Part shown: in pieces, positions 17,338 through 26,309 of the stretch | Layout of the letters: each line of letters starts with the position of its first letter | Position numbering within the stretch: the first letter of the stretch is position 1 | Assembly: GCA_002238685.1 (NCBI GenBank) | Contig: MPMV01000001.1 | Coordinates: forward strand, 217,840 to 281,839 | DNA: 64,000 bases | Source: a bacterium EF100-94H03 bin56 | Lineage (GTDB): Bacteria > Pseudomonadota > Alphaproteobacteria > SP197 | Direction of reading: 5' to 3' | Notes under the pieces: model-generated | What the model saw: only the letters and a program-made list of their open reading frames with translations | Database searches by the model: none | What the model was told of the DNA's origin: nothing | Program-made: the position numbers and the translations under genes

Positions 17338-17736
17338 TGTTACTCTCCTGTGCGCCCTGGTCACATGTGCCCGGAGACTCTGGTTTCAGACGACCGTCCC
17401 GGGTTGATGGAGCGTCTGTTCAGACATTCCACGCGCGACACTTGTGTTTGGAGGTCCGGCGCATCGGTCACTCATGTCCCCGCCGGCCTGGCTGTTCCTG
17501 ATTGATCAACTGTCCTGTGCCTCATTTGCTCGCTGGCGCTCTTGAGCCACGCCAGTACCTTCACCTCGATTCTTCCCCTTCGTCGACGTCCGGCAAGGGA
17601 AGCTTCCCCACCAGACCAGCGCGCCGCTGATGCCGTCATGCCAGCGTCATCGAGAGAGGGCCTGTGCACCCCCTCTTGACATGGGATGTGCTATGGTTGC
17701 TGCCTCGGTAGTGGTCGGGAGATTGTCGGAAACGTC
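17338..17736. other. Divergent intergenic region between quinone oxidoreductase and yebC
   Basis: About 400 bases between divergent genes. A TTGACA occurs at about 17676, but no well-spaced -10 box follows it. I see no RNA gene or conserved ORF. Confidence 0.45.
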
Positions 17737-18595
17737 ATGGCCGGGCATTCCAAGTGGAAGAACATCATGTACCGCAAGGGCGCGCAGGATGCCAAGCGTG
17801 CCCGCCAGTTCACCAAGGTGGGGCGTGAAATTGCCGTTGCCGCCCGGTCGGGCCTGCCTGATCCCGATCACAATCCGCGTCTGCGGGCGGCCATTCAGGC
17901 AGCGCGGGCGGTCAACATGACCAGGGAGGCCATCGACAGGGCCATCAAGCGAAGCACCGGAGGCGACGGGGCGGCCGATTATGTTGAAATGCGCTACGAG
18001 GGCTATGGTCCGGGCGGTGTGGCGATCATCGTCGAGGCCCTGACCGACAATCGCAACAGAACGGCGGCCGAGATCCGCGCCGCCTTTTCGAAGAAAGGCG
18101 GGACTCTCGGGGGGGCGGGGCGCGGCCTGTTCTTGGTCGACGGCCAGGGGCAGGGCGGCCTTCAGGCGAGGGGCGGCCGAGATCGGCGCCGCCTTTTCGA
18201 AGAATGGCGGCACTCTCGGAGAGACGGGCAGCGTCTCGTTCATGTTCGAGCGCAAGGGTCAGATCGTCCTTGAGGCTGAGGCCGGTGACGAGGACGAGGT
18301 GTTCGAAGCGGCGCTCGAGGCCGGTGCCGGTGACGTCGTGTCCGACGATGACGGCCACACAATCCTGTGTGCGCCGGAGGATTTCGCCGCCGCCAGTGAC
18401 GCCCTGGCGGCGCGATTCGGCAACCCCCGCGAGGCTGGCCTCATCTGGAAGGCCTCGGTGATCACGGAGGTCTCGGAAGACAAGGCGGCAACCCTGCTGC
18501 GGCTGGTCGGGGATCTCGAGGACAATGACGATGTCCAGTCCGTGGCGGCCAATTTCGAGATTGCCGATGACGTGATGGAACGGCTGGTCGCCTGA
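17737..18595 (+). pseudogene. yebC: YebC/PmpR-family regulator, frame broken by a 109-bp duplication
   Basis: The 5' part encodes [20 protein letters not shown] and the rest of the YebC N-terminal domain, in frame from ATG 17737 to about 18108. The C-terminal domain ([20 protein letters not shown] to the end at 18595) is in a different frame. The cause is an imperfect tandem duplication with offset 109 (18063-18281). Taking it out restores 249 residues, the normal YebC length. YebC proteins act as transcriptional regulators (PmpR) and ease ribosome stalling at proline runs. In many proteobacteria yebC lies just before ruvC, as here. The break may be an assembly fault, so the gene may in fact be intact. 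Confidence 0.88.
18063..18281 (+). repeat. Imperfect 109-bp tandem duplication inside yebC
   Basis: Bases 18063-18108 match 18172-18217 with only three differences, and 18109-18171 still aligns without gaps to 18218-18280 at roughly two-thirds identity, with the left copy changed mostly to G or C. The left copy contains CTCGGGGGGGCGGGGCGCG (18106-18124), the same 19-mer as in the permease duplication. The right copy encodes the conserved ETGSVSFMF segment, whereas the left copy retains the conserved Arg of EIRAAFSK. Confidence 0.8.
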
Positions 18596-18603
18596 GGTCC
18601 GGG

Positions 18604-19104
18604 ATGCGAATTCTGGGACTGGATCCTGGCCTCCTGAACACTGGCTGGGGAGTGATCTCGATAGATGGTTCTCAGCTTCATCACGTCGCGCACGGTGTCA
18701 TCTCGCCCCGCCCCTCGCTCGCCATGGCCGAAAGGCTGACCATGATCCATCGGGGGGTCAGTGATGTGCTGGCGGATCAGGTTCCCGATCAGGTGGCCAT
18801 CGAGGAAACTTTCGTCAGCCTGAACGCGGCCAGCACCCTCAAGCTCGGGCTGGCCCGCGGCGCAGCCCTTGTGGCGGCTGCCGCTACCGGCCTTGAGGTC
18901 AGTGAGTACGCCACGCGACTGGTGAAGAAGACCGTGGTCGGAACGGGAAAGGCGGAAAAGCACCAGATCGCCACCATGATCGGCATCCTGCTCCCGGGCG
19001 CAAAGGCGGCGCGCAACGACGCCGCCGACGCACTGGCAGTCGCCGTCTGTCATGCCTATCACTCGCGAACCCTCGAACGCATCATGGCCGGAACCCGCAC
19101 ATGA
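18604..19104 (+). CDS. ruvC: Holliday junction resolvase RuvC
   Basis: A 166-residue endonuclease that cuts Holliday junctions during recombinational repair. Catalytic acids are present: Asp7 (LGLDPGL), Glu in VAIEETFVSLNAASTLKLG, and the Asp pair in ARNDAADALAVA. It overlaps ruvA by four bases (ATGA) and lies nine bases after yebC. Length and order are normal for the family. Confidence 0.97.
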   Translation: MRILGLDPGLLNTGWGVISIDGSQLHHVAHGVISPRPSLAMAERLTMIHRGVSDVLADQVPDQVAIEETFVSLNAASTLKLGLARGAALVAAAATGLEVSEYATRLVKKTVVGTGKAEKHQIATMIGILLPGAKAARNDAADALAVAVCHAYHSRTLERIMAGTRT

Positions 19105-19691
19105 TCGGACGTCTCACCGGCCGTCTGGATGTGGTGGCTCACGACCGGGTGATTCTCGATGTCCAGGGTGTGGGCTACCGCCTTGCCTGCTCGGCGCGCA
19201 CCATCAGTGCGTTGGCGGGGGAGGAGGGTGATGCCCGCCTCCTCGTCGAAACGATCATCAGGGACGATCGGATTGTTCTCTACGGGTTCGCCGACGCAGC
19301 GGAACAGGCAACCTTCACGATGCTGACTGCAGTTCAGGGGGTTGGCCCCCGCGGCGCCCTTGCCATCCTCTCGGTGCTGGGTCCCGATGACCTGGCCGAT
19401 GCCGTGAGAGCGAGCGACCGTCGCGCCATTGCCCGGGCCAGTGGTGTCGGTCAGAAACTGGCCACGCGGATCATCACCGAACTTGCCGACAGGCTGGAGA
19501 GCTTGGCGCCACCTTCGGGAACCGGTGGGGAAACGGCGGCCGGTGGCATCGAATCGGATGCGATTGCCGCCCTGGTCAATCTGGGATACACGCGGTCCGA
19601 GGCGTGGCGCGCGGTCACCTCCGTGCGTCATGCCGCAAAGGCAGGTCTCGACGCGCTCATCCGGGCGAGTCTCAAGGAACTGGCGCGATGA
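19101..19691 (+). CDS. ruvA: Holliday junction DNA helicase subunit RuvA
   Basis: A 196-residue junction-binding protein that targets the RuvB motor to four-way DNA. The N-terminal OB fold begins [20 protein letters not shown]; paired helix-hairpin-helix motifs follow ([16 protein letters not shown] and [16 protein letters not shown]), and the C-terminal domain III ([18 protein letters not shown]) contacts RuvB. It overlaps ruvC and ruvB by four bases each. Confidence 0.97.
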   Translation: MIGRLTGRLDVVAHDRVILDVQGVGYRLACSARTISALAGEEGDARLLVETIIRDDRIVLYGFADAAEQATFTMLTAVQGVGPRGALAILSVLGPDDLADAVRASDRRAIARASGVGQKLATRIITELADRLESLAPPSGTGGETAAGGIESDAIAALVNLGYTRSEAWRAVTSVRHAAKAGLDALIRASLKELAR

Positions 19692-20728
19692 CGGACGAAG
19701 ACGGGCGCCTGGTGGATGCCGCCGGGGCCGACGACGAACAGGCGCCGTCATTGCGTCCGCGCGGGTTTGCGGAGTTCATCGGCCAGAAAGCTGTAACCGA
19801 GAGCCTGATGACCGGGATTCGTGCTGCCCGCGGCCGCAGTGAAGCACTCGACCACGTGCTGCTGCATGGCCCGCCCGGCCTTGGCAAGACAACCCTTGCA
19901 CGGATCATCGCCAATGAACTCGGTGTCAGGTTTCACCAGACGTCGGGCCCCGTCATCATGCGCGCCGGCGATCTCGCTGCACAGCTCACCAACCTCGATG
20001 ATGGCGATGTCCTGTTCATCGACGAGATCCATCGCCTCAATCCTGCCGTGGAAGAGGTGTTGTATCCGGCCATGGAGGACTTTCAGCTGGATCTCATCAT
20101 CGGCGAGGGCCCGGCGGCACGTTCGGTCAGGATCGACCTGCAGCGCTTTACCCTGGTTGGGGCAACCACGCGCGCCGGCCTGATCACCAAGCCGCTTTAC
20201 GACCGCTTCCTGATTCCACAGCGCCTCGACTTCTACGAAGCGGACGACCTTGCCGTGATGCTCCTGCGTCTGGCGCGGGTGATGAACGTCGCCCTGGCTG
20301 CCGACGGCGCACGGGAATTGGCTGCCAGGGCGCGCGGAACTCCGAGGGTCGCCGGGAGACTGTTGCGCCGGGTCCGCGACGAGGCCTTTGAGAAAGTGGA
20401 TGTCATTGACGCCGTGTTCGCCCGCCAGGCGCTGGAAACGCTCGGCGTCGACGACAAGGGCATGGATGCCATGGACAGGAGGTATCTCGCCTGCATCGCC
20501 GACAACTATGGTGGTGGTCCGGTCGGCGTCGAGACCCTTGCGGCGGCGCTGTCCGAACACAGGAACGCCATCGAGGACGTCATCGAGCCGTTCATGATGC
20601 AGCAGGGGTTCATCAGGCGTACGCCCAGCGGCCGTGTCCTTGCCGCTGCCGGCTGGCGTCACCTCGGACTTCCGGTCCCGGCAAACGATACCCCGGACCT
20701 CTTCGCAGACGAGCCGGCGGATGACTGA
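19688..20728 (+). CDS. ruvB: Holliday junction branch migration ATPase RuvB
   Basis: A 346-residue AAA+ motor that drives branch migration with RuvA. Walker A is [16 protein letters not shown], Walker B is [11 protein letters not shown], sensor 1 is [11 protein letters not shown] and the C-terminal winged helix ends in [23 protein letters not shown] 19688 sits in an ATGA overlap with ruvA. Its end overlaps ybgC by eight bases. Confidence 0.97.
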   Translation: MTDEDGRLVDAAGADDEQAPSLRPRGFAEFIGQKAVTESLMTGIRAARGRSEALDHVLLHGPPGLGKTTLARIIANELGVRFHQTSGPVIMRAGDLAAQLTNLDDGDVLFIDEIHRLNPAVEEVLYPAMEDFQLDLIIGEGPAARSVRIDLQRFTLVGATTRAGLITKPLYDRFLIPQRLDFYEADDLAVMLLRLARVMNVALAADGARELAARARGTPRVAGRLLRRVRDEAFEKVDVIDAVFARQALETLGVDDKGMDAMDRRYLACIADNYGGGPVGVETLAAALSEHRNAIEDVIEPFMMQQGFIRRTPSGRVLAAAGWRHLGLPVPANDTPDLFADEPADD

Positions 20729-21140
20729 ACCGGCTGGCAGGATCAGGACCAGGATCTACCATGAAGACACCGATGCCGGCGGCATCGTCTATCATACCGC
20801 CTACCTGCGTTTTGCCGAACGGGGCCGCACGGAACTGCTGCGTTCCCTGGGACACGACCACCGCGGTCTGCGCTTCCGGGAAGGGGGTGGTTTCGTTGTG
20901 CGTTCCATGGTCATCGACTATGCGGCGGCCGCAAGGCTTGATGACGAGGTCGAGATCGAGACGGAGGTTGCCGATGTGAAGGGCGCCAGCCTCGTCATGC
21001 GGCAGAAGGTCATGCATGACGGTCGGACACTCGTCTCGATGGATGTGCGCCTCGCGTTCATCGGTGCCGGGGGCAGGGCGATGCGCCTTCCCGCAGCGAT
21101 CCGGGAGACATTCAACCGATACCCTGGCGAAGGAATCTGA
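20721..21140 (+). CDS. ybgC: Tol-Pal-associated acyl-CoA thioesterase YbgC
   Basis: A 139-residue hot-dog-fold thioesterase of the 4-hydroxybenzoyl-CoA thioesterase type. The catalytic motif [19 protein letters not shown] contains the conserved Asp and Tyr/His. ATG 20721 overlaps ruvB. YbgC is the usual first gene of tol-pal operons and acts on acyl-CoA or acyl-ACP at the inner membrane. tolQ starts three bases downstream. Confidence 0.94.
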   Translation: MTEPAGRIRTRIYHEDTDAGGIVYHTAYLRFAERGRTELLRSLGHDHRGLRFREGGGFVVRSMVIDYAAAARLDDEVEIETEVADVKGASLVMRQKVMHDGRTLVSMDVRLAFIGAGGRAMRLPAAIRETFNRYPGEGI

Positions 21141-21143
21141 ACC

Positions 21144-21866
21144 GTGGAAGCGACTGTACTCGCGGATGTGTCCGCCCATGGCGACATGTCCGTCTGGAGC
21201 CTGTTCTGGCGTGCCGATGCCGTGGTCAAGTTCGTCATGCTGTTGCTGCTGGCGGCCTCGGTATGGTGCTGGGCCATCATCTTCGACAAGATCAGGAGAC
21301 TTCGCCAGCTCGGCGCGCGGGCGGTGGAGTTCGAGCAGGCTTTCTGGTCGGGAGGCCCGCTGGACGAACTCTACAGGAACGTCGACGGCGTTCCGCCGCA
21401 CCCGATGACGACGGTATTCAAGGCGGCGATGGACGAGTTGCGGCGTGCCATGGGCCACCAGGAGATGATCGCCGACAGCCGGTTGCGTGCAGACCTCAAG
21501 CAAAGGATCGGCCAGGCGATGCAGATCGGCATCGACCGTGAGATGGATCGCCTCGAACGCTACATGGGGCTGCTGGCTACCGTGGGCTCCACGGCTCCAT
21601 TCGTCGGACTGTTCGGTACTGTCTGGGGTATCATGAATGCCTTCACGGCCATCGCGGTCGAGCACAACACATCGCTGGTCGTCGTTGCGCCGGGCATTGC
21701 CGAGGCGCTCTTTGCCACCGCACTCGGCCTGCTGGCGGCAATTCCCGCCGTGGTGGCCTACAACAAGCTTTCCGGCGACCTCGATCGCTATGCCAGCCGG
21801 CTCGAGAACTTTGCCACGGAGTTCCACGCGCTGCTGTCGCGTCAGCTTGACGAGCACGGCGGCTGA
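21144..21866 (+). CDS. tolQ: Tol-Pal system proton channel subunit TolQ
   Basis: A 240-residue inner-membrane protein of the ExbB/TolQ/MotA family. It has three transmembrane segments (about residues 20-42, 140-160 and 173-195), with the conserved VGSTAPFVGLFGTVWGIMNAF and EALFATALGLLAAIPAVVAYN motifs lining the proton path. The start is GTG 21144. The stop overlaps the tolR start by one base. With TolR it uses the proton gradient to power TolA during cell constriction. Confidence 0.96.
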   Translation: MEATVLADVSAHGDMSVWSLFWRADAVVKFVMLLLLAASVWCWAIIFDKIRRLRQLGARAVEFEQAFWSGGPLDELYRNVDGVPPHPMTTVFKAAMDELRRAMGHQEMIADSRLRADLKQRIGQAMQIGIDREMDRLERYMGLLATVGSTAPFVGLFGTVWGIMNAFTAIAVEHNTSLVVVAPGIAEALFATALGLLAAIPAVVAYNKLSGDLDRYASRLENFATEFHALLSRQLDEHGG

Positions 21867-22315
21867 TGGCGGTCCAGTTCACCACGGCCAGCGCCAGGCG
21901 CAGCGCCCGGGCCGGGCGCCGGCGTCCCCCGATCAGCGAGATCAACGTCACGCCCCTGGTCGACGTCATGCTCGTTCTGTTGGTCGTGTTCATGATCACC
22001 GCACCGTTGCTCACCGCCGGTGTCGAGGTCGATCTGCCGGAGGCTGCTGTCAGTGATCTGGCCGGTATGGATGAACCGGTTGAAGTCACGATCACGGCTT
22101 CCGGTGAGATCTGGCTTGGTGAGACACCAGTGGAACTGGATCAGCTGGGACCGCGCCTTGCCATCATCTCGGACAACAATCCTGATGTGAGAGTCTTCAT
22201 CAGGGGAGACAGGATGGTGGCCTACGAGGAAGTCATGGCCGTCATGGGTGCGCTGACCGAGGCTGGTTTCCGGCGCCTGGCGCTGGAGGCACGACGGTTC
22301 GACGGAGATTCCTGA
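21866..22315 (+). CDS. tolR: Tol-Pal system protein TolR
   Basis: A 149-residue protein with a short cytoplasmic tail, a single transmembrane helix (about residues 31-50, NVTPLVDVMLVLLVVFMITA) carrying the essential Asp of the ExbD/TolR family, and a periplasmic domain with the usual IRGDRMVAYEEVMAVMGAL stretch. It partners TolQ. Confidence 0.96.
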   Translation: MAVQFTTASARRSARAGRRRPPISEINVTPLVDVMLVLLVVFMITAPLLTAGVEVDLPEAAVSDLAGMDEPVEVTITASGEIWLGETPVELDQLGPRLAIISDNNPDVRVFIRGDRMVAYEEVMAVMGALTEAGFRRLALEARRFDGDS

Positions 22316-22318
22316 AAC

Positions 22319-23164
22319 GTGTCTCCTGCGGGCTGGGCCGGATCGATCATCTTTCATGTGCTCGTCATCACGCTTGTGCTGATGGAGCTTCCCGAACTGT
22401 GGCGGACACGGCCATTCGTTGCCGACACGGTCACAGTGGATGTCATCACGGTTGCAGAGGAAAGCGTGGCGCCGCCGGAGAATGAGGAACCGGAGCCGGA
22501 ACCCGAACCGGAACCGGAACCCGAACCGGAACCCGAGCCCGAGCCCGAGCCCGAGCCAACTCTCCCGACTCCCCCGCCACCAATACCTACCATCCCTGAA
22601 GAACCCCTGCCTGCCGAGGAATCCGCAGAAGAGCCGGTCGAGCCGGTGCGGGTGAGTGAAACTGTTCCGGTTCCACTCCCGGCCGCAAAGCCCGAGGCAC
22701 CGTCCCGCCCCGAAGAGGAAGTGCCCTTCACCAGTGTCAGGGAAAGTCTGCTGGTCGACCGCAGGGAACCGGCGCCGGAGGAGCAGTCCACCACCTTTGC
22801 CGATGTCGCATCGGCCCTTGACGGAGCGCCCGATGTACCGGTCTCGGACATCGAACTGGCCTCTCTGCGCCGCAGTATCGCCAACCAGGTGACAAGGAGA
22901 TGGATCATCCAGAGCGGCGCCATCGATGCCCGGGACCTCGTCGTCACAATCGAGGTGGTGCTCTCCATCAACGCACACGTGCTGCGCGCACGAATTGTCG
23001 ATGTCGAGGGTGGAGAGGATGAACACTCGCGGCGGGTGGCGGCCGAATCGGCCCTGCGGGCGGTGCTCTTTTTCCGCGATCATCCTTTCGAGAATCTGGA
23101 CAGGCAGCGTTATGACATCTGGAAGGAACTGATCGTCCGCTTCGACCCCAGCGCCCAGTTCTGA
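22319..23164 (+). CDS. tolA: TolA-like envelope-spanning protein with Glu-Pro repeat
   Basis: A 281-residue protein starting at GTG 22319. A single N-terminal transmembrane helix (about residues 5-24) is followed by a Glu-Pro dipeptide run and a proline-rich stretch, then a C-terminal globular domain (about 185-281: LRRSIANQVTRRWIIQSGA to the end) of TolA/TonB type. TolA links the TolQR motor to TolB and Pal at the outer membrane. Here the helical, alanine/lysine-rich domain II of enterobacterial TolA is replaced by the extended EP spacer, so the protein is short for TolA. Assignment rests on position and topology. Confidence 0.88.
   Translation: MSPAGWAGSIIFHVLVITLVLMELPELWRTRPFVADTVTVDVITVAEESVAPPENEEPEPEPEPEPEPEPEPEPEPEPEPTLPTPPPPIPTIPEEPLPAEESAEEPVEPVRVSETVPVPLPAAKPEAPSRPEEEVPFTSVRESLLVDRREPAPEEQSTTFADVASALDGAPDVPVSDIELASLRRSIANQVTRRWIIQSGAIDARDLVVTIEVVLSINAHVLRARIVDVEGGEDEHSRRVAAESALRAVLFFRDHPFENLDRQRYDIWKELIVRFDPSAQF
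22487..22558 (+). repeat. Hexanucleotide-type repeat encoding (Glu-Pro)12
   Basis: Twelve consecutive Glu-Pro codon pairs (GAR CCN) inside tolA. The last third is nearly pure GAGCCC hexamers, so copy number could vary by slippage without changing frame, altering the periplasmic spacer length. Confidence 0.85.
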
Positions 23165-23371
23165 CGATTTTGTCCCGTCCATTCCCGAGAATCATCTGCG
23201 TGCCGCCGATTTGCCACATGAGCGGTCCACAAGCCGGCAGCCCGCCGGATGGTTGAGCGAAGGCATCATTCGGCGCTTGATTCGCGCTCGTGGTTACCGG
23301 TATCAACAGTGACGTGTTGAGGGTCTGCTGCCGGGCCGACCATCTGTTCGGGAGACAGGACGACAAAATTG

Positions 23372-24718
23372 ATGATCGCACATGTCACCAGGTTCATTCT
23401 GGTCGGGGTCGTCTGTGCGGCTCTGTTCACGGACAGGGCCGATGCGCAGCTTGATGTCGGTGTCTTCGAGGGGCGTGCCGACCCGGTTCCCATCGCCGTC
23501 ACGGATTTCAATGGCGTTGGCCCCCTGGCGGACCTGGGAGCGGACATCGCTTCGGTGGTAAAGGCGGATCTCGAGTTCTCCGGTCTCTTCCGGGCCATAC
23601 CGCCGGGTGCCTTTCTCCAGGACCCCGCCTCGCTCGGGGAGGACGCGCAGCCTCAGTTCGACCTGTGGCGCAGGAGCGGTGCACAGGCACTCGTGACAGG
23701 CTGGGTGTCAACAGAGAGTGATGGTCGGATCCGCGTGAGTTTCCGGCTGTTCGACACCCTTGCCGAAGAGGGGCTGGTGGGTTTCGTTTTCCGAGGCGGC
23801 GAAGGAATCTGGCGGCGTATCGCCCACAAGATCTCCGATGCCGTCTACCATCGCTTTACCGGCGAGGACGGCTACTTCGACACACGCATTGCCTATGTCC
23901 ACGAGGAAGGCCCGCAGACGGCACTCACCAAGCGCATCGCCATCATGGACTACGACGGGGAGAACCACAGGTTCCTGACGTCGGGAGACCATACGGTGCT
24001 GACACCGCGCTTCTCGCCAACGATCCAGAAGATTGCCTACTTCTCCTATTTCAACGAGACCACACCACGCGTCAACCTGCTGGATCTCTCGACAGGGCGA
24101 CGCGACGTGCTGGGCGATTTCCCGGGTATGAGTTTTGCACCGCGGTTTTCACCCGACGGATCCAGTGTGATCATGTCGCTTGCCATCAACGGCAACACGG
24201 ACATCTATGTGATGAATCTCGAAACCCGTACCATCAGGCAGTTGACGAACGGGCCCTACATCGACACGTCACCGTCCTACTCGCCGGACGGTTCCCGGAT
24301 CGCCTTCACGTCGGACCGCACGACCCAGACACAGATCTACGTCATGAATGCCGACGGCAGCGATCAGCATCGCATCAGCTGGGATCTAGACAATCGGGCC
24401 TCCTACTCGACACCGGTGTGGTCGCCGCGCGGTGATCTCATTGCCTTCACGAAGCATATCCCGGACAGCGACTGGGCCATCGGCGTGATGACTCCGGAAC
24501 CGGGCGAAGGGGAAAGGCTGCTGGCGTTTGGCGATCTTGTCGAGGGACCGACCTGGTCCCCGAACGGACGCGTCATCATGTTTGCCCATGAAACCTATGG
24601 TGCCGGCGAGGACACGGAGAGGGTCATCAAGAGCATCGATCTCACCGGTTATGTCGAGCGCACGATCCGTACACAGGGTGCTGCCACCGATCCGGCATGG
24701 TCTCCCTTGATTCCGTGA
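23372..24718 (+). CDS. tolB: Tol-Pal system periplasmic protein TolB
   Basis: A 448-residue periplasmic protein. A signal peptide (about residues 1-26, ending near DRADA) is followed by the N-terminal alpha/beta domain and a six-bladed beta propeller marked by repeats such as TPRFSPTIQKIAYFSY, APRFSPDGSSVIMSLA and SPSYSPDGSRIAFTSD. It binds Pal and TolA. ATG 23372 is preferred over the TTG at 23369. It is separated from tolA by about 207 bp, so a separate promoter is possible. Confidence 0.96.
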   Translation: MIAHVTRFILVGVVCAALFTDRADAQLDVGVFEGRADPVPIAVTDFNGVGPLADLGADIASVVKADLEFSGLFRAIPPGAFLQDPASLGEDAQPQFDLWRRSGAQALVTGWVSTESDGRIRVSFRLFDTLAEEGLVGFVFRGGEGIWRRIAHKISDAVYHRFTGEDGYFDTRIAYVHEEGPQTALTKRIAIMDYDGENHRFLTSGDHTVLTPRFSPTIQKIAYFSYFNETTPRVNLLDLSTGRRDVLGDFPGMSFAPRFSPDGSSVIMSLAINGNTDIYVMNLETRTIRQLTNGPYIDTSPSYSPDGSRIAFTSDRTTQTQIYVMNADGSDQHRISWDLDNRASYSTPVWSPRGDLIAFTKHIPDSDWAIGVMTPEPGEGERLLAFGDLVEGPTWSPNGRVIMFAHETYGAGEDTERVIKSIDLTGYVERTIRTQGAATDPAWSPLIP

Positions 24719-24854
24719 CTTCCGGTCGTCTATAGAGGTATGGACCTTGTGAACAACACAGCCGAGACGAGGTTGACAGCCGGCGGTGTTTGCGGTCATT
24801 AGTGGCGCGGTTCTCGGGGTGTATTGGCGATCTATCCGGAAAGGGGGCTTTCCC

Positions 24855-25355
24855 ATGCGTTTCAAACTGATTGCGGCCCTGGCGGCGGGCCTTCTGGTAG
24901 CCGCGTGCGAGTCCACCCCGGAGGTCGCAGAGGAAGACGAAGGCACGGGCGCTGTCGAGGTCGTCACGGAGGAAGTGGTCGAGGCTGATCCCGTTGACCC
25001 GAGGTCCGAACGCTACATCGAGGAAGTCCTCGGCAAACGTGTTTTCTTTGCTCTCGACAGTTCGGTGCTCAATGCGCGCGCCCAGTCGACCATTCGACGC
25101 TGGGCTGACTGGATGAATGAGTTCAGCGATGTCAATGTAATTGTCGAGGGCCACTGTGACGAACGCGGCACCCGCGAATACAACCTGGCGCTCGGCGACA
25201 GGCGTGCCAATGCCGTCAAGGATCATCTCGTTGTCCTGGGGATCGATCCCAATCGCATCACGACAATCAGCTACGGCAAGGAACGCCCCCTCGTGCTCGG
25301 TCACACCGAAGCCGCGTGGGGACAGAATCGCCGGGGTGATCTGACCCTCAGTTGA
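24855..25355 (+). CDS. pal: Peptidoglycan-associated lipoprotein Pal
   Basis: A 166-residue outer-membrane lipoprotein. The lipobox LLVAAC places the lipidated Cys near residue 19; an acidic linker (EVAEEDEGTGAVEVVTEEVV) leads to an OmpA-like domain with VIVEGHCDERGTREYNLALG, which binds diaminopimelate in peptidoglycan. ATG 24855 is chosen because the signal sequence begins there. It is the standard partner of TolB. Confidence 0.96.
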   Translation: MRFKLIAALAAGLLVAACESTPEVAEEDEGTGAVEVVTEEVVEADPVDPRSERYIEEVLGKRVFFALDSSVLNARAQSTIRRWADWMNEFSDVNVIVEGHCDERGTREYNLALGDRRANAVKDHLVVLGIDPNRITTISYGKERPLVLGHTEAAWGQNRRGDLTLS

Positions 25356-25368
25356 TCCCGCTCAGGAC

Positions 25369-25390
25369 GGCCGGGCGAGAGCGTCCGGCC
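25369..25390 (+). terminator. Hairpin after pal
   Basis: Inverted repeat GGCCGG (25369-25374) and CCGGCC (25385-25390) with a 10-base loop, 14 bp after the pal stop, followed by TCTT. It may be a weak or Rho-assisted terminator between pal and cpoB; it has no long T-tract. Confidence 0.35.
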
Positions 25391-25476
25391 TCTTGAATCC
25401 GGGCGGGTGTTGCAGACACCAGAACGTGTTTGTCGGGCGTCATGTTCGCCGGCGTTCCTGGAGAGGGATGGTGGCC

Positions 25477-26280
25477 ATGAAAAGACTCCTTCTGGTAGTT
25501 CTCGTCATTGCGTCAACAGTTCCGGCCGGAGCCCAGGACGGATCCGCCGAACTGGCGCAGGCCCTGGAGAGCCTGCGCCGGGACATGAGTGATCTCCAGG
25601 CGTTCATCTACAACGCGGGTTCTCTCGAAGACAGCAGCATTGCCGGTGCTTCCTTCGATGGCAGCAAGCTGCATGCCGGCATGCAGCAGATCCAGGAATC
25701 GCTGCGACAGCTTGCAGGGCGCATCGATGGCCTGGAGTTTGCCCAGCGCCAGATTCGTGAACAGCTTGCAGCTCTCGAGGCCGACGTTGCGGCCCGAACC
25801 GCTACCGGGGCCTTGACCGCGGAGGTGGACGACGGCGTGCAGTCGCAGGACCCGCAGACCGGGGACTTTGCCGAGACGGGTGTACTGCCGCCGGGAACGG
25901 AAGTGGAGAAGTACGATCACGCCTTCTCCCTGCTGCGCAAGGCCGATTACGAGGCGGCCGAGATTGCCTTTTCGACCTTCATTGGCGAGCACCCGGAAAG
26001 TGAGCTGGTCGGCAACGCGTGGCACTGGATCGGCTCCATGCACCTTGTGCGCGACCGCTTTCACGAAGCGGCCGTCGCCTTTCTCAAGGGCTACCAGCAC
26101 GACCCGGATGGGCCCAAGGCCGCCGGCAGTCTGCTGAAACTCGGCACGTCCCTTGCGCATCTCGGCAAGAAGGGGGAGGCCTGTGCGACGTTCCGCGAGT
26201 TCATGGAGCGGTTTCCCGATGCGGGCGAGGCGCTGCTCGGCCAGGCGCGCGAGGAGGCCGCCACCACCGGGTGCACCTGA
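25477..26280 (+). CDS. cpoB: Cell division coordinator CpoB (YbgF), TPR protein
   Basis: A 267-residue periplasmic protein with a signal peptide (RLLLVVLVIASTVPAGAQ), an N-terminal coiled coil (about residues 25-110, with LRQLAGRIDGLEFAQRQIRE) that trimerises the protein, and C-terminal tetratricopeptide repeats (YDHAFSLLRKADYEAAEIAF and following). CpoB coordinates Tol-Pal with peptidoglycan synthesis at the septum. ATG 25477 fits the GGAGAGGG ribosome site at 25460-25467 better than ATG 25468. Confidence 0.93.
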   Translation: MKRLLLVVLVIASTVPAGAQDGSAELAQALESLRRDMSDLQAFIYNAGSLEDSSIAGASFDGSKLHAGMQQIQESLRQLAGRIDGLEFAQRQIREQLAALEADVAARTATGALTAEVDDGVQSQDPQTGDFAETGVLPPGTEVEKYDHAFSLLRKADYEAAEIAFSTFIGEHPESELVGNAWHWIGSMHLVRDRFHEAAVAFLKGYQHDPDGPKAAGSLLKLGTSLAHLGKKGEACATFREFMERFPDAGEALLGQAREEAATTGCT

Positions 26281-26309
26281 TTCCCGGCGCCTCGCCCACA
26301 TCCATCGCG

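Noticed and set aside
17676..17700. TTGACA-based promoter for yebC
   Set aside because: No -10 element with acceptable spacing follows.
22354..22971. Gly-Ser repeat protein on the minus strand
   Set aside because: The repeat arises from reading the (Glu-Pro) codons of tolA backwards.
21842..23182. 446-codon minus-strand ORF opposite tolR and tolA
   Set aside because: It spans two well-supported genes and includes the antisense of the Glu-Pro repeat, which yields an artificial Phe/Gly/Arg run.
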